NCBI GenBank assembly: GCA_020848545.1
Contig: JADLHZ010000066.1
Coordinates: 1 to 39,577, forward strand
Length of the DNA: 39,577 bases
Direction: 5' to 3'
Source of the DNA: Deltaproteobacteria bacterium
GTDB taxonomy: Bacteria; Myxococcota; JADLHZ01
The notes under the pieces were generated by a model. The model saw nothing but the letters and a program-made list of their open reading frames with translations, had not been told where the DNA came from and did not search any database. Both the position numbers and the translations under genes were made by a program. Below, in pieces: positions 37,378-39,577 of the stretch. Every line of letters begins with the position of its first letter. Positions within the stretch are counted from its first letter, which is position 1.

Positions 37378-37815
37378 GTGAGCCATCTTTCACAAACCGC
37401 AGAATACGCGCTCCGGGCCATGAGTCAGCTCGCGTCGGCAGATTCGAATGACGCCCTCCCCGCCGCGGCCTTGTCGAAGCAGGCAGACGTGCCGCAGCAC
37501 TATCTGTCGAAGATCATGCGCAAGCTCGTCGCGGCGAAGCTCGCGTCGGCGACCAAGGGTCCCGGCGGCGGTTTTCGGATCGCGCGTCCTCCGAGCACGA
37601 TTCGCTTCCTCGACATCATGGCCGCAGTCGGTGAGGAGCCCGTCCCCGACCACTGCGCGTTCGGCTGGGGCCGCTGCGACTTTCGCGCGCCGTGCCCCAT
37701 GCACCCGGCGTTCACCAAGCTCAATGAGGAAGTGTGGCGCTGGGCGACGTCGACGACGCTCGGCGAGGTGCGGTCGACGGGCGCGCTCCGCCGCAGACGG
37801 CGAGCGCGTCGCTGA
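37378..37815 (+). CDS. Rrf2-family transcriptional regulator with a three-Cys cluster motif
   Basis: A 145-aa winged-helix regulator. The N-terminus is typical of Rrf2 (LSQTAEYALRAMSQLAS), the recognition region includes VPQHYLSKIMRKL and GPGGGFRIAR. Cys93, Cys100 and Cys106 (C-X6-C-X5-C) lie where NsrR, IscR and RirA bind a 2Fe-2S or 4Fe-4S cluster. It therefore probably senses NO, iron-sulfur status or oxygen. The GTG at 37378 has GGAG upstream and gives the normal N-terminus. The C-terminal tail is Arg-rich. NsrR is favoured by the neighbouring hemerythrin gene, but the exact subfamily cannot be decided by eye. Confidence 0.9.
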   Translation: MSHLSQTAEYALRAMSQLASADSNDALPAAALSKQADVPQHYLSKIMRKLVAAKLASATKGPGGGFRIARPPSTIRFLDIMAAVGEEPVPDHCAFGWGRCDFRAPCPMHPAFTKLNEEVWRWATSTTLGEVRSTGALRRRRRARR

Positions 37816-37824
37816 GGTGAGCGC

Positions 37825-39577
37825 GTGACGCCGGCGCGTGCGGGGGCGTTCTTGCTCGGCGCGGCGCTGATGATCGCCGAGGTGGCGCTGCTCCGCGCGT
37901 TGTCATTCGCCGCTTGGTATCACTTCGCATTCTTGGTGACCGGCATCGCCATGCTCGGCGGCAGCTTCGCCGGTGCTTGGCGCAGCGTTCGCCCGACACC
38001 TTGGCCGCGGAGCGCTTGCGTGGCTGCGCTCTTGCTCGCGCTCGTCGTCGTCCTTCTGCACACGCTCTCTTTCGGCGGCGGGGCGCACCCGTGGCTCGCG
38101 CGCGCTGCGATCGTGCTCGCGATCGGCGCCGCGGCCTTCGCGCTTTCGCTCGGCCTCGCGGACGCGTTGCTCGCCGAGGATGCAGCGCGCGTCTACGCGG
38201 CGGATCTCGCGGGGGCTGCCGGCGGCGCCGTCGCCGCGCTCGCGTTGCTGCCGATCGCCGGCGCGCACGGAACGCTGTGGATCGCGGCTGTGCTCGCAGC
38301 GAGCGCCGCGGTGCTCGGCTGGCGGGGCCGCCGCGCGCTCCCTGTCCTCATCGCACTGGTCCTCGCTACGGCCACACCGCTCGCGCGCGCGTCGCTCTCT
38401 CCCCGGGTGGCGGCGAACAAGAGCATCGGTCGCGAGGCGACGGACGATCTGCTGGCGCGCCGCACGCTGTTCAGCGCCGAGGACGCCGTCGCCCGCATCG
38501 ACGTCGTCACGACGGCCGAGGGCGCGCGCATCTTGATCGACGGCGGCAGCGCGATGAGCCGCGTGCCGGCGAACCCGGAGCGACCGCCGGCAGACGCGCT
38601 CTTCCCCGAGCTGTGGGAGCGTGCGCGCGGGCAGCGTGTCCTCGTCATCGGGAGCGGCGGCGGCTTCGAGGTGGCGCTCGCTCTGCAATACGGTGCCGCG
38701 CACGTGGTTGCGGTCGAGCTGTCCGGCGCGACGCTCGACTATGTTCGCCATCACGCGGGCGCCGGGCTTCGCGCGATGTTTGCGGATCCGCGCGTGACCG
38801 TGGTCCACGACGAAGCGCGGAGCTTCCTCGAGCGCCACGCCGATCGCTTCGGGCTCATCGTCGCCGCGCACACGATCGCCAACGCTGCCGCGACGAGCGC
38901 GTTGTTTCTGACCGAGGACATGCTACTCACGCGCGAGGCGATCGCGACGCTGCTCGCGCACTTGGATGAGCAAGGCGTCCTCTATGTGTCGCGGCCAGCC
39001 GTGCAGATCGCCACCTTGCACGCGCTCGTCGCGAGCGTGACCGCGGGGGCGCGGAGCTGGCGCTGGCCGTCCGGCGACGGCTTCTTTGCTGCGGTCGTGG
39101 TCGATCGACGAGGGACGTTGGCGCCGGCGCGCGCGGAGGAAGGCGTGGCGGCGCCTTCAGTCACGCTCCCGAGCGATGACCGCCCGTACTTTCACGCCTT
39201 CGCCACCCGCGCGTCCGTTCGCGAGGCGTTGGTGGCAGGCGCCCAAGTCGGTGGCGCCCAAGCGACGAGGCGCGCGCTCGAAGAGCTGCCGCTCGGGTGG
39301 GCTGCGGCGTGGGCGAGCGCGATCGCCGCGTTCTTGTGTCTCGCCTTGCTCGGCTGGCGTGCCCGGGCGCGACCGCCCGCGATCGGCGCGGCGATCTGCA
39401 CCGGCATCGGTTTTCTGCTGATCGAGCTGCCGGCCATCGCACGCATGACGGTGCTCGTCGGCGCGCCAAGCCGTGGCTTCGCCGCGGTCGTCGCCGGCAT
39501 GCTCATCGGGGCGGCGGTCGTCAGCGCACGCCGCCAGCGCCCGCACGCGCTGCGCCCGTTCCTTTTCGCGTGCGCGG
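37825..39577 (+). CDS. Membrane spermidine-synthase-like protein (3' end outside window)
   Basis: The frame is open from the GTG at 37825 to the right edge, at least 584 residues. GAGGTGA lies 4 bases before the GTG. The N-terminal ~190 residues form about six membrane helices (first: AGAFLLGAALMIAEVALLRA). They are followed by a spermidine synthase-like methyltransferase fold with the SAM/decarboxy-SAM motif VLVIGSGGGFEVALAL and VVAVELSG. An SDDRPYFHAF block matches the conserved DDRP of the family. Another membrane segment (AAAWASAIAAFLCLALLGW) begins near the edge. Family members with this fused membrane architecture are widespread and mostly uncharacterised. It is 9 bp after the Rrf2 gene and could be in the same transcript. 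Confidence 0.85.
   Translation, partial: MTPARAGAFLLGAALMIAEVALLRALSFAAWYHFAFLVTGIAMLGGSFAGAWRSVRPTPWPRSACVAALLLALVVVLLHTLSFGGGAHPWLARAAIVLAIGAAAFALSLGLADALLAEDAARVYAADLAGAAGGAVAALALLPIAGAHGTLWIAAVLAASAAVLGWRGRRALPVLIALVLATATPLARASLSPRVAANKSIGREATDDLLARRTLFSAEDAVARIDVVTTAEGARILIDGGSAMSRVPANPERPPADALFPELWERARGQRVLVIGSGGGFEVALALQYGAAHVVAVELSGATLDYVRHHAGAGLRAMFADPRVTVVHDEARSFLERHADRFGLIVAAHTIANAAATSALFLTEDMLLTREAIATLLAHLDEQGVLYVSRPAVQIATLHALVASVTAGARSWRWPSGDGFFAAVVVDRRGTLAPARAEEGVAAPSVTLPSDDRPYFHAFATRASVREALVAGAQVGGAQATRRALEELPLGWAAAWASAIAAFLCLALLGWRARARPPAIGAAICTGIGFLLIELPAIARMTVLVGAPSRGFAAVVAGMLIGAAVVSARRQRPHALRPFLFACA

Overview
The window is mostly high-GC DNA (roughly two thirds G+C by eye) with tightly packed genes, many 4-base start/stop overlaps, secreted proteases and lipoproteins, a multihaem cytochrome c and unusual lipid enzymes. 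This suits a Myxococcota or other deltaproteobacterial-type soil or aquatic Gram-negative. That assignment is inferred from gene content; there is no rRNA or other marker gene. The first ~3.1 kb is clearly lower in G+C and looks like the edge of an acquired island.

Layout. (1) 1-3046: the C-terminal part of a large repeat-rich protein, possibly the sensor half of a STAND/NACHT-like NTPase, and an unrecognised 194-aa protein. (2) 3224-6343: divergent oxyR and katG with a perfect OxyR-type dyad between them. (3) 6385-7821: a lipoprotein with an HExxH motif. (4) 12727-7871 (minus): a 1618-aa exported protein combining a subtilase with a clostripain-like domain that appears to lack its catalytic Cys. 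(5) 18328-12807 (minus): a five-gene operon with an ERG4-type sterol reductase, two CrtO/PYROXD2-like flavoproteins, an SRPBCC lipid-binding-type protein and a small unknown protein. (6) 18380-19570: a cytochrome c with 14 predicted haem sites, divergent from the sterol operon. (7) 19720-27139: a cbb3 oxidase locus (TauE/SafE protein divergent from ccoI, ccoS, fused ccoNO, ccoQ, single-haem ccoP, ccoG), ending against a convergent CBS-domain gene. (8) 27777-36715: a seven-gene operon with an acyl-AMP ligase, an SDR, an acyl carrier protein, an acyl-CoA dehydrogenase, a cobalamin-type radical SAM enzyme and two tandem retinol-saturase-like flavoproteins. (9) 36752-39577: a hemerythrin-like protein, an Rrf2 regulator with three Cys, and a membrane spermidine-synthase-like protein running off the right edge.

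How it fits together. Two modules look the most novel. The minus-strand operon pairs a eukaryote-type sterol side-chain reductase with redox flavoproteins and a hydrophobic-ligand protein, which suggests bacterial sterol or isoprenoid tailoring. The 27.8-36.7 kb operon reads as a carrier-protein-based pathway: a fatty acid is activated as acyl-AMP, loaded on the ACP, dehydrogenated, modified by radical SAM chemistry, and acted on by two polyene saturase/isomerase-type flavoproteins. No ketosynthase, NRPS or thioesterase is present, so it would tailor an existing acyl chain. Related AT-rich dyads lie before the hemerythrin gene, between the sterol and cytochrome genes and, more weakly, before the acyl-AMP ligase. 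They suggest that the Rrf2 protein may link these modules to NO, iron-sulfur or oxygen status, together with the micro-aerobic cbb3 oxidase and the peroxide-responsive katG.
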